DNA from: an uncultured Fibrobacter sp.
Lineage (GTDB): Bacteria > Fibrobacterota > Fibrobacteria > Fibrobacterales > Fibrobacteraceae
DNA: 64,000 bases
NCBI GenBank assembly: GCA_946414075.1
Contig: CAMKNA010000005.1
Coordinates: 1 to 64,000, forward strand
Direction of reading: 5' to 3'
Program-made: the position numbers and the translations under genes
Notes under the pieces: model-generated
Database searches by the model: none
The model's input: only the letters and a program-made list of their open reading frames with translations
What the model was told of the DNA's origin: nothing
In this document: positions 38,845-49,806 of the stretch, one piece after another
Position numbering within the stretch: position 1 is the first letter of the stretch
How the letters are laid out: every line of letters starts with the position of its first letter

Positions 38845-40379
38845 TATTCCTTCTCCCAAGCAAGGATAGGATAGCCGGCGTTTAGGCCGCTGTCATAGAC
38901 AAAGTCGTCGCCGAGGAGTTTGGCAAAGTCGGCAGATTTCATTTCGGTTTCGGTCTTGGGAGTTGCCACGCCCCCGCCGTTGTTCTGGCCAAAGGGTTCC
39001 TGGTCGCCTTGTTTCAGGTAATAGTAATCCGCCATGGTGGTATTGTAGTTGTAGCCAATCATTAGGCCCACAAGGGAATCGCCATCGACTTTGCCGGTGG
39101 AATAGGCGGAGCTGGTTACGCCTTCTTGATTGTAACCAGTAATTCCACCAACATTGATTGATCCCGATACATCAGCGGTATTGTATATGCTATTTGTGGT
39201 TGAATTATTTATGTATCCGAATAACCCTCCAACATATTTTTTTCCGTTAACAACGCCACTATTCGCAGCACCTTTATTTGTTGAATTTTCATTTTTACCG
39301 ACAATACCACCGACATATTCTTTCCCTTCAATTTTCCCTGAATTCTCTATATTTGTTATATCTCCCGCAGCCCCTTTAGAACAACAATATCCATAATTAC
39401 CAATTATACCACCTACCGATTCATTCCCTGTAACATTTCCAAAATTTCTTGAGTTTGATAGTTTTGAGTTCTTCCCTAAATTTCCTGCAATTCCTCCCGT
39501 AAGAGATGAACCTGAAATATCAGTGTGATTTTCGGCTTCAGAAATTACAATATCTTGAGCACTACCAATAACGCCCCCAACATATTTTAATGCAGATACC
39601 ATCCCATAATTCTTTACATTTTTAACTGTTCCAATTTTATTGCAGCATACAAAAGTGTAATTACCAACAACCCCGCCAACACCATCACCTGTTCCAATAA
39701 TCGTTGCTTGGTTAATAGAATTTGTTACGGCCGCTGTTCCTGAGATATTTCCAATAATTCCTCCTGTAAACTTTCCTCCTGTTACCCACGAATTATCGAC
39801 GGTAACATTTGACACTGTTCCGCTAGAATTTCCAAACAATCCGTTATGAGAACTTGTGGTATTGATAAACATTCCGCTTATAGTATGCCCATTGCCGTCA
39901 AATGTTCCGTCAAAGGCGATGCTAGAATTTCCGATGGGAGTCCACTTATGGAGTTTGGCAGAATCACCGACCAAGCCTCCCTTGTCATCGATGACCTTCC
40001 CGTCGTTCAGTTTGATGTCTGCCGCCAACTTGTAATATTTACCGCTAAAATTCTTGTCGTTGGCATTTACAACAAAAGACAGATGGGCCAGTTGTTCCGC
40101 CGTCAAGATGATGAACGGACTCAACTTGGTTCCCGAACCGCAGGCAAAATCCTTTGCCGTGGTACCGTCCCAGGGCTTACCCAATTCTCCAACGCAGTCC
40201 TCATTGAGGACTTCTTCCGAACCATTCGAACCCGAAGATCCATTATCGGAGCCCTTGCTATCGGAACTATTTTCGGCAGAGGATTTTTCCTCGTCATCAT
40301 TTGAGGACGCTGACACCGTATGCGAGCAGGCGACAAACATTGCTACCATTCCAAGAATGACAAATAACGCTTTGCGCAT
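38844..40379 (-). CDS. lipoprotein with GLUG-motif repeats
   Basis: The 511-residue protein has a lipobox (MFVAC, Cys18), a Ser/Asp/Glu-rich linker (about 25-60), then a domain beginning LGKPWDGTTAKDFACGSGTK. At least eight repeats centred on GG-I/V-x-G-N/Y follow (GGIIGNIS, GGVVGNYT, GGVIGSAQ, GGIAGNLG, GGIIGNYG, GGIVGKNE, GGLFGYIN, GGITGYNQ), as in GLUG proteins such as IgA protease-like adhesins. It ends with a short WEKE tail. The middle of the gene (about 39130-39800) is very AT-rich while both ends are like the rest of the genome. A strong ribosome site (AAGGAG) is present. It is coupled to the NERD gene (TAATG). Possible adhesin; function unknown. Confidence 0.82.
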   Translation of the reverse strand: MRKALFVILGMVAMFVACSHTVSASSNDDEEKSSAENSSDSKGSDNGSSGSNGSEEVLNEDCVGELGKPWDGTTAKDFACGSGTKLSPFIILTAEQLAHLSFVVNANDKNFSGKYYKLAADIKLNDGKVIDDKGGLVGDSAKLHKWTPIGNSSIAFDGTFDGNGHTISGMFINTTSSHNGLFGNSSGTVSNVTVDNSWVTGGKFTGGIIGNISGTAAVTNSINQATIIGTGDGVGGVVGNYTFVCCNKIGTVKNVKNYGMVSALKYVGGVIGSAQDIVISEAENHTDISGSSLTGGIAGNLGKNSKLSNSRNFGNVTGNESVGGIIGNYGYCCSKGAAGDITNIENSGKIEGKEYVGGIVGKNENSTNKGAANSGVVNGKKYVGGLFGYINNSTTNSIYNTADVSGSINVGGITGYNQEGVTSSAYSTGKVDGDSLVGLMIGYNYNTTMADYYYLKQGDQEPFGQNNGGGVATPKTETEMKSADFAKLLGDDFVYDSGLNAGYPILAWEKE

Positions 40380-40457
40380 ATAAGGCTCCTTCTAACCCCT
40401 TTGACTTGCAGTTTGGGGCTATGTCATTAGTTAATATATATTATTCAAAATGAAAAA

Positions 40458-40485
40458 GGAGATGCCGGGACAAGCCTGGCATGAC
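40458..40485 (+). repeat. 28-nt palindromic repeat unit, copy B
   Basis: The unit GGAGATGCC-GGGACAAGCCTGG-CATGAC matches 22 of 28 positions with the minus-strand unit at 37492-37519. Differences are concentrated in the hairpin arms. The two copies lie in opposite orientation on either side of the NERD/GLUG genes. Confidence 0.6.
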
Positions 40486-40772
40486 AAGAGGACGCACATG
40501 TGTGACTAAAGGGCGTGTGGCATGATAAGATGGTGGTTGCGAAGGAACACCGTGACCGAGCAACCTCCTGCGTAGCGAACCCATTTTTCGAGGCGAGAGG
40601 GCATAGTTGCTAGGCAAAAAATCCGGAGGGTAGCGACGAACAAAGTGAAGTTGCGACCGACGGTCTTTTTTGCAGGCGACTGTGCCCTTGAGACTCGGAT
40701 TATTTAAGGGGGCGTTGCGGGGGACTCCCCGCAGAGGGGGTAGCGGAAAATGCGGCGGGTATGGAATGGTGG

Positions 40773-40790
40773 CCCCGGCATTCGCCGGGG
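40773..40790. repeat. perfect GC-rich hairpin CCCCGGC-ATTC-GCCGGGG
   Basis: Seven-base-pair perfect stem with a 4-base loop, followed by TGACAG as in the other repeat units. It is about 130 bases before the maeB start. Confidence 0.6.
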
Positions 40791-40880
40791 TGACAGTCGG
40801 ATAGAGCCGCAGTTGTAGCGAGGGGGAGACTTCCCCCTTCGTCCCATCAAAACACCCTTGGGGCTTTGTAAACTTTTTTC

Positions 40881-40888
40881 TATATTTG
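40881..40888 (+). promoter_or_regulatory. TAnnTTTG box of maeB
   Basis: TATATTTG lies 34 bases before the maeB ATG. A TTG is found 20 bases upstream of the box. This gene has a normal leader with AAAAGGAAAAA before the start. Confidence 0.6.
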
Positions 40889-40922
40889 GGCGCGAAAAAA
40901 TGCATTTCCAAAAGGAAAAATT

Positions 40923-43247
40923 ATGAGCAAGGATTTGAAGGAACAGGCGCTTGAATACCACGCCATGGGCAAACCCGGCAAGATCGAAATCGTGCCCACC
41001 AAGCCCCACAGCACCCAGACAGACTTGGGTCTCGCGTACACTCCGGGCGTGGCCGCGCCCTGCCTTGAAATCGAGAAGGACAACAACCTGGCCTACGAAT
41101 ACACCGGCAAGGGCAACTTGGTGGCGGTGATCAGTAACGGTACCGCCGTGCTCGGCCTCGGTGACATTGGTGCCCTAGCTGGCAAACCCGTGATGGAAGG
41201 CAAGGCCCTTTTGTTCAAGATTTACGCCGGCATCGATGTGTTCGATATCGAAATCAACGAGAAGGACCCCAAGAAGTTCATCGAGATCGTGAAGGGGATC
41301 GCACCCACCTTTGGCGGCATCAACCTGGAAGATATCAAGGCTCCGGAATGCTTTGAGATCGAGGACACTCTCAAGGAACAGCTTGACATTCCCGTGATGC
41401 ACGACGACCAGCACGGAACCGCTATTATTTCTTCTGCGGGCTTGTTGAACGCCATCGAGGTGGCGGGCAAGAGCATCCGCGAAGTCAAAATGGTGGTGAA
41501 CGGCGCCGGCGCCGCCGCCTGCGCCTGCACCCGCCTGTACCTATCGCTTGGTCTCAAGAAAGAGAACCTGGTCATGTGCGACAGTAAGGGCGTCATCCGC
41601 AAGGACCGCAAGGGCCTTACCGAAGCCAAAGCCTTCTTTGCCACCGACCGCACCGACATCGAGACCCTGGCCGACGCCATGAAGGGTGCCGACGTGTTCG
41701 TGGGCCTTTCCAAGGGCAACATCCTCAACCGCGAAATGATCCGCAGCATGGCGGACCAGCCCATCGTTTTTGCCCTGGCGAACCCCACTCCCGAAATTAG
41801 CTACGAAGAGGCCATGGCCAGCCGTGGCGACCTGATTTTTGCAACGGGCCGTAGCGACTACCCGAACCAGGTAAACAACGTCATCGGCTTTCCTTACATC
41901 TTCCGTGGGGCCCTGGATGTGCGTGCCACCTGCATCAACGAGCACATGAAGCATGCCGCCGTGCGTGCCATTGCCGCCCTGGCCCACCAGCCGGTGCCCG
42001 ATGTGGTGAACATCGCCTACAACGCCCAGCGTTTTACCTTTGGCAAGGAATACCTGATTCCGAAGCCCCTGGACCCGCGCCTGCTTACGGATGTCTCTAT
42101 CGCCGTTGCCAAGGCGGCCATCGAGAGCGGCGTGGCCCGCAAGCCCATTACCGACTGGGACGCCTACTACGACAAGCTCCGCGACATGATGGGCTACGAC
42201 AACAAGCTCATCCGCCAGTTCAGCGATACCGCCCGCAGCAACCCCAAGCGCGTGGTGTTTGCCGAGGGCGACAATCTCAACATGCTCAAGGCCGCCGTAC
42301 AGGCAAAGCTCGAAGGGGTCGCCCATCCGATTCTGCTGGGTAACGCCGAACGCATTCAGATGATGGCGAACAAGGAACAGCTGGACCTTACGGGCATCAA
42401 GATTGTGAACCCCCGTTCTCCCGAAGAATTCGAACGGCGCCGCAAGTATGCCGGCATTTACGCCGAAGAGAATGGCCGCAACGGCGTCACCTTCGACGAG
42501 GCCCGCGATGACATGTTCGAGCCGAACCACTTCGGCATGATGATGGTGAAGGTAGGCGATGCCGACGCATTCATTACGGGCGGCTACTCCAAGTACAGCG
42601 AGACTATTGAACTGGCCAAGGAAATCATCGGCATCCGCGAAGAATACAAGCACTTCGGGGCCATGCACATCCTGAGCACCCGCAAGGGCACCTTCTTCTT
42701 GGCGGACACTCTGGTGAACCGCGACCCCGATGCCGAAACGCTAGTGGATATCGTAAAGCTCACTCACGACGCCGTGAAGTTCTTTGCCCACGAACCGGTG
42801 ATGGCCATGCTCAGCTACGCAAACTTCGGTAGCGATAAGGGCGCCGCCCGGGGAACTTCCAATACGGCCCGCGAAGCGGTGAAAATCCTCCACGAAAAGT
42901 ATCCTGAATACGCTATCGACGGCGAGATGCAGGTAAATGTGGCCCTGGACAAGGAACTGCGCGACACCAAGTACCCCTTCAACAAGCTCAAGGGCCAGAC
43001 CGTCAATACGCTCATCTTCCCTTGCCTCTCTTCGGCGAATACCACCTGCAAGATGCTCCTGGAAATGGGCGTTGGCGAATCTATCGGTCCCGTGCAGATG
43101 GGTTTGAACAAGCCAGTACACTTCACCGACTCCGACGCCTCCGTTCACGACATCTTCAACCTGACTGTGGCCGCCGTCATCGACGCCATCGTCCAGGAGA
43201 AGAAGGACGAAGAGAAAGATCGGAGAAAGTTCGACCGGATCTGGTAG
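40923..43247 (+). CDS. maeB: NADP-dependent malic enzyme with phosphotransacetylase-like domain
   Basis: MaeB decarboxylates malate to pyruvate, producing NADPH. The 774-residue protein has the malic enzyme domain (about 1-430: [69 protein letters not shown]). The C-terminal half (about 435-774) is a phosphate acetyltransferase-like domain ([27 protein letters not shown]), normally regulatory rather than catalytic in MaeB. Size and domain order are as in other long malic enzymes. It is the only gene in its transcript; pheA is convergent directly after the stop. Confidence 0.96.
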   Translation: MSKDLKEQALEYHAMGKPGKIEIVPTKPHSTQTDLGLAYTPGVAAPCLEIEKDNNLAYEYTGKGNLVAVISNGTAVLGLGDIGALAGKPVMEGKALLFKIYAGIDVFDIEINEKDPKKFIEIVKGIAPTFGGINLEDIKAPECFEIEDTLKEQLDIPVMHDDQHGTAIISSAGLLNAIEVAGKSIREVKMVVNGAGAAACACTRLYLSLGLKKENLVMCDSKGVIRKDRKGLTEAKAFFATDRTDIETLADAMKGADVFVGLSKGNILNREMIRSMADQPIVFALANPTPEISYEEAMASRGDLIFATGRSDYPNQVNNVIGFPYIFRGALDVRATCINEHMKHAAVRAIAALAHQPVPDVVNIAYNAQRFTFGKEYLIPKPLDPRLLTDVSIAVAKAAIESGVARKPITDWDAYYDKLRDMMGYDNKLIRQFSDTARSNPKRVVFAEGDNLNMLKAAVQAKLEGVAHPILLGNAERIQMMANKEQLDLTGIKIVNPRSPEEFERRRKYAGIYAEENGRNGVTFDEARDDMFEPNHFGMMMVKVGDADAFITGGYSKYSETIELAKEIIGIREEYKHFGAMHILSTRKGTFFLADTLVNRDPDAETLVDIVKLTHDAVKFFAHEPVMAMLSYANFGSDKGAARGTSNTAREAVKILHEKYPEYAIDGEMQVNVALDKELRDTKYPFNKLKGQTVNTLIFPCLSSANTTCKMLLEMGVGESIGPVQMGLNKPVHFTDSDASVHDIFNLTVAAVIDAIVQEKKDEEKDRRKFDRIW

Positions 43248-44111
43248 CTAGTAACTCAACTTTTCCGTCGAGCCTTCCTTAAAGCTGCCCAGACGGTACA
43301 CGAAATCGCAGTAGCTCTGCAACTCTTTCAAGGCTTCCACCACCAGCGGGTCCTTGGGGCTACCCTCGAAGGACAGGTGGAAGATGTATTCCCAGGGGCG
43401 ATCCGGGTGGGGCCTGCTCTCGATGCGGGTCAGGTTCAGGTTACGCTTGGCAAAGCAGCCTAGGGCCGCATGGAGCGCACCGGACTTTCCAGAATCGTTC
43501 AGCATGAACAGCAGCGTCGTCTTGATGGTGGTGTTGTCAGATCCAGCTGCAGGCAGATCCACCGCCACCTTCTGGATGGCGTAGAAACGGGTGAAGTTCA
43601 CGCCCTTCAGGTTCTCGATACCTTCGGCCAGAATGTCCAGGCCGTAGAACTTGGCGGCATAGGCGCTGGCGATGGCGCCAAGCGTCTTGTCTCCACGCTT
43701 GGCCACCTCTTCGGCACTGCCGGCGGTATCGTAGAAGGCGATACTTTCAATACCAGGATTGCGACCGAAGAACCGGCTGCACTGGGCAAGGCCCTGGGGG
43801 TGGCTCAGCACCTTCTTCAGGTCCCCGAGTTTTACTCCGGGCAGTGCGCACAGGGTATGGGAAATCTGGAGTTTCACCTCCGCGACGATAGGCAGGCGCC
43901 ACTTGTAAAGCAGGTCGTAGTTCTCGTAGATAGAGCCTGCCGTAGAATTCTCGATAGGGATTGCACCCCCGTCCACGACGCCGGTCTCGATGCTCTGGAA
44001 AATCTCGCCGAAGGTGTCCATAGGCACCACCTCGATATCGTTTCCGAACAAATGATAAGCGGCACTTTCGCTATAGGCCCCGCGACGACCCTGGAATGCA
44101 ATCTTTTTCAT
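43248..44111 (-). CDS. pheA: prephenate dehydratase
   Basis: PheA converts prephenate to phenylpyruvate in phenylalanine synthesis. The 287-residue stand-alone enzyme has KIAFQGRRGAYSESAA, AIPIENSTAGSI, the catalytic VNFTRFYAI motif near residue 175 and a C-terminal ACT domain with LTRIESRPHPDRPWEYIFHLSFEG, the phenylalanine-binding part. No chorismate mutase domain is attached. A TATCTTTT box lies five bases upstream of the ATG. The stop abuts the maeB stop. Confidence 0.96.
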   Translation of the reverse strand: MKKIAFQGRRGAYSESAAYHLFGNDIEVVPMDTFGEIFQSIETGVVDGGAIPIENSTAGSIYENYDLLYKWRLPIVAEVKLQISHTLCALPGVKLGDLKKVLSHPQGLAQCSRFFGRNPGIESIAFYDTAGSAEEVAKRGDKTLGAIASAYAAKFYGLDILAEGIENLKGVNFTRFYAIQKVAVDLPAAGSDNTTIKTTLLFMLNDSGKSGALHAALGCFAKRNLNLTRIESRPHPDRPWEYIFHLSFEGSPKDPLVVEALKELQSYCDFVYRLGSFKEGSTEKLSY

Positions 44112-44116
44112 GCGCG

Positions 44117-44124
44117 AAAAGATA
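44117..44124 (-). promoter_or_regulatory. TATCTTTT box, 5 nt before pheA
   Basis: TATCTTTT on the minus strand lies five bases from the ATG at 44111, as in the other short-leader genes. Confidence 0.45.
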
Positions 44125-44141
44125 GAAAAGAAGGGGTTAGG

Positions 44142-44798
44142 TTATTTGAACCGCCGCGCCCCTTGGTACTTTGGGCGCCAGTAGTTGTCGCTCATGGGCG
44201 AAATCATCACGCCCTTGCTGGAGCTGGCGTGGGTAAAGCGGTCTCCACTCAGATAAATTCCCACATGGTCGATTTTCCAGAAACTTCCGAAAAACACCAG
44301 GTCCCCTTCCTTGAGACTGCCACGGCTGACGGAACTTCCTCGGCTGTCATCGTACATCTGGCCAGCGTTATGGGGCAGGCTTATGCCGTAATGGGCCTTG
44401 TAAAGTTGCATCACATAGCCGGAACAATCCGTGCCTGATTTGGAGCTGCCCCCATAAACATAGGGTGTGCCAATCCAAGACTTGGCCAACTGTTCCAGGG
44501 AAGAATTGCTGGATGCCTTCGTTGCGTTTTCCTGGGCCATCTTGGTAGTGGCGGCCTGCTTGGTGGCACCGGCACTGGTCTGTTTGTTGGTTGGTTCCCT
44601 GGTTGGTGCTTTTGCCACAGATGCACCTGCTTTGGCGCCCGATTCGGCCTTCGCCGTCGATGCTTCCCGGCTAGGTGCGGCTTTGTACCCACCAATACCC
44701 CTGTCGTAGCCCGTACGCACAGGAAAAGTGCAACTGCACAAAACCAGGCAGAAACAGACTAGAGATAGACCTGCAATGTATTTGACCAACACAGCCAT
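44142..44798 (-). CDS. NlpC/P60 family cell-wall hydrolase lipoprotein
   Basis: The 218-residue protein has a lipobox-like end (VLCSC, Cys23) and a low-complexity Ala/Thr/Lys linker (about 35-85). The NlpC/P60 domain has catalytic Cys in GTDCSGYVMQL, His in KIDHVGIYLSG and a third polar residue in RFTHASSSKG. It probably cleaves peptidoglycan cross-links outside the cytoplasm. The ATG at 44798 is chosen; three bases upstream is only a TTG. It follows ybaK by 21 bases on the same strand. Confidence 0.92.
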   Translation of the reverse strand: MAVLVKYIAGLSLVCFCLVLCSCTFPVRTGYDRGIGGYKAAPSREASTAKAESGAKAGASVAKAPTREPTNKQTSAGATKQAATTKMAQENATKASSNSSLEQLAKSWIGTPYVYGGSSKSGTDCSGYVMQLYKAHYGISLPHNAGQMYDDSRGSSVSRGSLKEGDLVFFGSFWKIDHVGIYLSGDRFTHASSSKGVMISPMSDNYWRPKYQGARRFK

Positions 44799-44819
44799 CA
44801 AGGAAAAGGTAATTAAAAA

Positions 44820-45317
44820 TCAATCCGGCTTTTCTGGGGGCACACGGGCAATAACGCCTACCGTTGCGCGGGTAGCCTTCACCAGGTCGGCCGGGGCAAT
44901 CTTGAACTGCAAGCCACGCTCTCCCGCACTCACATAAATATAGGGAAAGTTCAAAGCGGTCTCGTGAATAAAAATCGGAAAATTTTTCTTGAGCCCAAGC
45001 GGGCTGCAACCACCGCGAATGTAGCCCGTCAAAGGGGTTAGGTCCTTCAGAGGAACGGTATCTATTTTCTTGTTGCCGCTGACCTTGGCAGCCCCCTTCA
45101 GGTCCACCTCGAGATTCCCGGGAATCACGCACATCAAATAACCAATCTTGTCGCCGTGAACCAGAATCGTCTTGAAAACCTGATTGATATCTTCGCCCAG
45201 GGTGTCAGCGACATGCTGCGCCCCCAAGTCGTTTTCGTCCACCTTGTAAGGGATCAGCTCGTACTGAATCTTTTGGCGGTCCAGGATTCGAGCAGCGTTT
45301 GTCTTCTTGATATCCAT
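44820..45317 (-). CDS. ybaK: Cys-tRNA(Pro)/Cys-tRNA(Cys) deacylase YbaK
   Basis: YbaK hydrolyses tRNA-Pro mischarged with Cys. The 165-residue protein has IQYELIPYKVDENDLGAQHVADTLG, VFKTILVHGDKIGYLMCVIPGN and TPLTGYIRGGCSPLGLKKNFPIFI. The final part is LQFKIAPADLVKATRATVGVIAR. Length and order are standard. A TTGAGG ribosome site precedes the ATG. It is upstream of the NlpC/P60 gene on the same strand. Confidence 0.93.
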   Translation of the reverse strand: MDIKKTNAARILDRQKIQYELIPYKVDENDLGAQHVADTLGEDINQVFKTILVHGDKIGYLMCVIPGNLEVDLKGAAKVSGNKKIDTVPLKDLTPLTGYIRGGCSPLGLKKNFPIFIHETALNFPYIYVSAGERGLQFKIAPADLVKATRATVGVIARVPPEKPD

Positions 45318-45475
45318 AAAGTCCTCAAGGGGAAAAAATAAAATATTTATACAGAATCAATGTAGTCTAACTTGGAATATTCCGACTTAGACAGAGAAGG
45401 CCTTACAAAACACTTTAATTTACCTTGTATTTATTTATATATGATTTAAAACCGCCTTTGGGGCAAGGAGAATCA

Positions 45476-46369
45476 ATGTATATGAAAAAGAGCACTCTAA
45501 TCATTTCGTGCTTTGCCGGCATCTCTATGCTGGCACTCGCCGGTTGTGGAGACAGTAGCAGCGGAACTGACGCAAAAGGCCCCGAAGATGAAGGGAAAGT
45601 CATTTGCGATTTTGATGATGATGACCTGTGGATTGTACAAGAAGACGGAGACTATGGTAAGTACCGCTACCACGAATGGCATGGGGACTCCGTCACGGTC
45701 TGGTGGGTCAAAGAAAACGGAAGCATATTCGGGACAAATACCACCAAGCAGGACAAGGCCCAAACCCTTAAGGACTTTAAGAAAAAATGCACCGAGTACA
45801 AGGACTTGACCCCCAAGGAAGGTGACAAGGAAGAAGGCGGTTCCAGCTCGTCTTCTAAGCCCAGCGATGGCTGTATTGTAAGTGTTGGCGGAGAATGCAA
45901 AGCTTGGGCATGCAGCAAGGAGCACACGGATATGTGCACCGACGAAGAACTTTGCGAAATGGGAGATAAGGACTATTGCGAAGAAGAAGATGACGACGAT
46001 ATCGAAGAAAATGATGACGACGATATCGACGATGATGATGACGATGATGATGGCCCCGCTACTACGACTGTCACCTGCGATTTCGACGTTACTGATAACG
46101 AATGGGAAGTTGTAATAAATAACGATATGTCTACGATTTACGAGTGGACCGGAACATCCTACAAGGTTTACAATTTATCTAGAGATGATACGGGTAGTGC
46201 TGACAACTGTCAGTCAACGCTGGAGTCTTTTGGCAGCACTTTCGATGACGCCTCATGCGAAGGGTCTGTCTTTGTCGGATTAACGATGATGAGCGAGCAG
46301 GGGGATTGCGATGAATCATGTCGAGAACAAGTTTATGAAGCAGTAAAGCAAAGGTCCTGTTCCGAATAA
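45476..46369 (+). CDS. acidic cysteine-rich lipoprotein, unknown function
   Basis: The start at 45476 (MYMKKS) is chosen because an AAGGAG ribosome site lies six bases upstream; the longer frame has no site. The 297-residue protein has a lipobox (LALAGC, Cys24) and a Ser/Lys linker. Two similar segments each have C-D-F-D and W-x-V (residues about 45-110 and 205-240), with a paired-Cys segment between them (CIVSVGGECKAWACSKEHTDMC). An aspartate run of more than 15 acidic residues (about 180-200) separates the halves. It is likely a surface lipoprotein. The second segment starts ATTTVTCDFDV and looks like a distant copy of the first. Confidence 0.75.
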   Translation: MYMKKSTLIISCFAGISMLALAGCGDSSSGTDAKGPEDEGKVICDFDDDDLWIVQEDGDYGKYRYHEWHGDSVTVWWVKENGSIFGTNTTKQDKAQTLKDFKKKCTEYKDLTPKEGDKEEGGSSSSSKPSDGCIVSVGGECKAWACSKEHTDMCTDEELCEMGDKDYCEEEDDDDIEENDDDDIDDDDDDDDGPATTTVTCDFDVTDNEWEVVINNDMSTIYEWTGTSYKVYNLSRDDTGSADNCQSTLESFGSTFDDASCEGSVFVGLTMMSEQGDCDESCREQVYEAVKQRSCSE

Positions 46370-46400
46370 TCGCATAATTCTTTACATCTGAAAAATATGG

Positions 46401-46426
46401 GTCCGGGTCTTTTCCCGGACTTTTTT
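46401..46426 (+). terminator. rho-independent terminator
   Basis: GTCCGGG-TCTTTT-CCCGGAC is followed by six T residues, 30 bases after the acidic lipoprotein stop. Confidence 0.9.
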
Positions 46427-46440
46427 ATATTGTCGTTTGA

Positions 46441-48060
<1,620 letters not shown>

Positions 48061-48089
48061 GGACGCACATGCGCCGAGGCGAAACGCCT

Positions 48090-48524
48090 TTACTCTAGCA
48101 TAATCGTGAACGGTCCGTCGTTCACTAGTCTCACCTGCATGTCGGCGCCGAATTTCCCCGTCTGCACGACGGGGATTTCCTTTTTGCATTCGGAAACAAT
48201 GTATTCGTAAAGCTCGTTCGCAAGAGTCGGGTTGCCGGCGCCATTGAATGTGGGGCGATTGCCCTTGTTGCAGTTGGCGTACAGCGTGAATTGCGAAACA
48301 AGCAGGAGTTCGCCTTTCACATCCTTAATAGAAAGATTCGTCTTTCCATTTTCATCGGCAAAAATGCGGAGCGCCAGCATCTTGCGGATAAACCTATCGG
48401 CGATTTCGCGAGTGTCTTCTTCACCGATGCCGATAAGAATCATGTATCCCTTGCCAATCTTGCCGACAATTTCGCCTTCGATATCCACCTGGGCGTTCTG
48501 GACTCGTTGTATCAGGAATTTCAT
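48090..48524 (-). CDS. dtd: D-aminoacyl-tRNA deacylase
   Basis: Dtd removes D-amino acids (or glycine) from mischarged tRNA. The 144-residue protein begins [26 protein letters not shown] and has [28 protein letters not shown] and the Gly-cisPro-like C-terminal part [21 protein letters not shown]. Start at 48524, one base after the sufS stop (TAATATG), so translation is probably coupled to sufS. The longer frame adds 13 residues within sufS. Confidence 0.95.
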   Translation of the reverse strand: MKFLIQRVQNAQVDIEGEIVGKIGKGYMILIGIGEEDTREIADRFIRKMLALRIFADENGKTNLSIKDVKGELLLVSQFTLYANCNKGNRPTFNGAGNPTLANELYEYIVSECKKEIPVVQTGKFGADMQVRLVNDGPFTIMLE

Positions 48525-48525
48525 A

Positions 48526-49752
48526 TTAGCCAAACAGACGCAAAACGCGTTTGATGCCTGCAATAAAGCGGTCGATGTCGCGCTTCAGGGTGTACGCACC
48601 GAAGCTGAGTCGGAGCGTGGCGTCGACACCGAAGCGATCCATCACAGGTTGGGCGCAGTGGTGCCCGCTACGCACAGCCACATTCTCTTCGTCCAGAATC
48701 ATGGCAGCATCGCTTACGGCGATTCCGTCCAGCGTAATGCTGATGAGGGCACCGCGTTCCTTGGGGTTTCCGAAGATTTTCACCTGGGGTATTTTTGCAA
48801 GTTCCGCAAGAGCATACTGCGTAATTTCTTCTTCGTGCTTGCGGATGTTCTCGATTCCCTTTTCATTAATCCACTCGATGGCCTTGCCAAGCCCGATAAC
48901 TTCAGCGATCATGGGAGTACCGGCCTCAAATCGGGCAGGAACATCGGCGTAGGTCGTCTTCTCAAAGGTCACATTCTTGATCATCTCGCCGCCGCCATGC
49001 CAGGGAGGCATGCTGTCAAGAACTTCGTACTTGCCGTAGAGTACGCCCACGCCTGTCGGGCCGTACATCTTGTGACCGCTGAAAGCGAGAAAGTCGCAAT
49101 CCAGCTTTTGCACATCAATCTTGATATGGCTTGAACTCTGGGCGGCATCAATCAAAACTTTTGCCTGGGGCGCAAGCTTACGAACCGTGGCGGTGATTTC
49201 TGCAATGGGGTTCACGGTACCAACGGAATTGCTCACATGGGCGACGGCCACCATCTTAGTGCGTGCATTCAAAAGTTCAGGGAGCTTGCTCAGGTCTAAA
49301 TCGCCGGTGTCGAGAATCGGGATAACCTTAATCTTGGCACCCTTCGTTTCGGCCACCAGCTGCCAGCTCACGATGTTGGCATGGTGTTCAAGCCCGCTAA
49401 TCAAAATCTCGTCGCCCGCTTCGAAGAACTTGCGTCCGTAGCTCCACGCCACCAGATTGATGCTTTCGGTGGTGCCGCGAGTGAATACGATTTCGTCTTC
49501 GGATTTGGCGTTGATGAACTTGGCCACATTCTTACGGGTGGCTTCGAACGCTTCGGTGGTGCGGGCGCTCAAGCGATACACGCCCCGCTTTACGGAACTG
49601 TAATGTTCACGATAGAAGTCGTCCATCACATCGATCACGCAGGCAGGTTTTTGCGTGGTAGCGGTACTGTCCAAAAAGGCGAGAGGCTTTGCATCCTTGT
49701 CCCCAGCCACAAGCATGGGGAATTCACTACGAACTTTTTCGGCATCAAACAT
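48526..49752 (-). CDS. sufS: cysteine desulfurase, SufS type
   Basis: SufS mobilises sulfur from cysteine for Fe-S cluster assembly. The 408-residue protein has [24 protein letters not shown] near residue 50, [17 protein letters not shown], the PLP-lysine segment [21 protein letters not shown] and the catalytic Cys in [17 protein letters not shown]. This is a group II desulfurase. No other suf genes are adjacent, and dtd follows. An exact TAAATTTG box lies five bases before the ATG. Confidence 0.95.
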   Translation of the reverse strand: MFDAEKVRSEFPMLVAGDKDAKPLAFLDSTATTQKPACVIDVMDDFYREHYSSVKRGVYRLSARTTEAFEATRKNVAKFINAKSEDEIVFTRGTTESINLVAWSYGRKFFEAGDEILISGLEHHANIVSWQLVAETKGAKIKVIPILDTGDLDLSKLPELLNARTKMVAVAHVSNSVGTVNPIAEITATVRKLAPQAKVLIDAAQSSSHIKIDVQKLDCDFLAFSGHKMYGPTGVGVLYGKYEVLDSMPPWHGGGEMIKNVTFEKTTYADVPARFEAGTPMIAEVIGLGKAIEWINEKGIENIRKHEEEITQYALAELAKIPQVKIFGNPKERGALISITLDGIAVSDAAMILDEENVAVRSGHHCAQPVMDRFGVDATLRLSFGAYTLKRDIDRFIAGIKRVLRLFG

Positions 49753-49757
49753 GTCGC

Positions 49758-49765
49758 CAAATTTA
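49758..49765 (-). promoter_or_regulatory. TAnnTTTG box of sufS, 5 nt before the ATG
   Basis: TAAATTTG on the minus strand, exact match, with GCGAC then ATG. It sits in a 54-base gap shared with the opposite box at 49772. Confidence 0.6.
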
Positions 49766-49771
49766 AAAAAC

Positions 49772-49779
49772 TATATTTG
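49772..49779 (+). promoter_or_regulatory. TAnnTTTG box of the FISUMP-epmA operon
   Basis: TATATTTG is an exact match on the plus strand, 27 bases before the ATG at 49807. It is only seven bases from the opposite sufS box. Confidence 0.6.
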
Positions 49780-49806
49780 TCTGCGAAAAAATAATGAAGG
49801 ACTTTT

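Larger units (their letters stand above)
40384..40922. other. 540-base intergenic region with palindromic repeats and no supported gene
   Basis: No coding frame is convincing here. It holds: a repeat unit at 40458-40485 (inverted relative to 37492-37519); a GGTTGC/GCAACC pair at 40535-40565 in a segment (about 40530-40675) with a T-run after GACCGACGGTC; and a perfect CCCCGGC-ATTC-GCCGGGG hairpin at 40773-40790. It ends in the maeB promoter region. A structured small RNA in 40530-40675 is possible but not established. Confidence 0.6.

Noticed and set aside
40450-40509. 19-codon frame beginning ATGAAAAAGGAGATG
   Set aside because: It lies on the palindromic repeat unit and has no independent coding signal.
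41541-42668. 375-codon minus-strand open frame inside maeB
   Set aside because: Antisense shadow of the malic enzyme, low-complexity translation (Gly/His/Val/Leu-rich).
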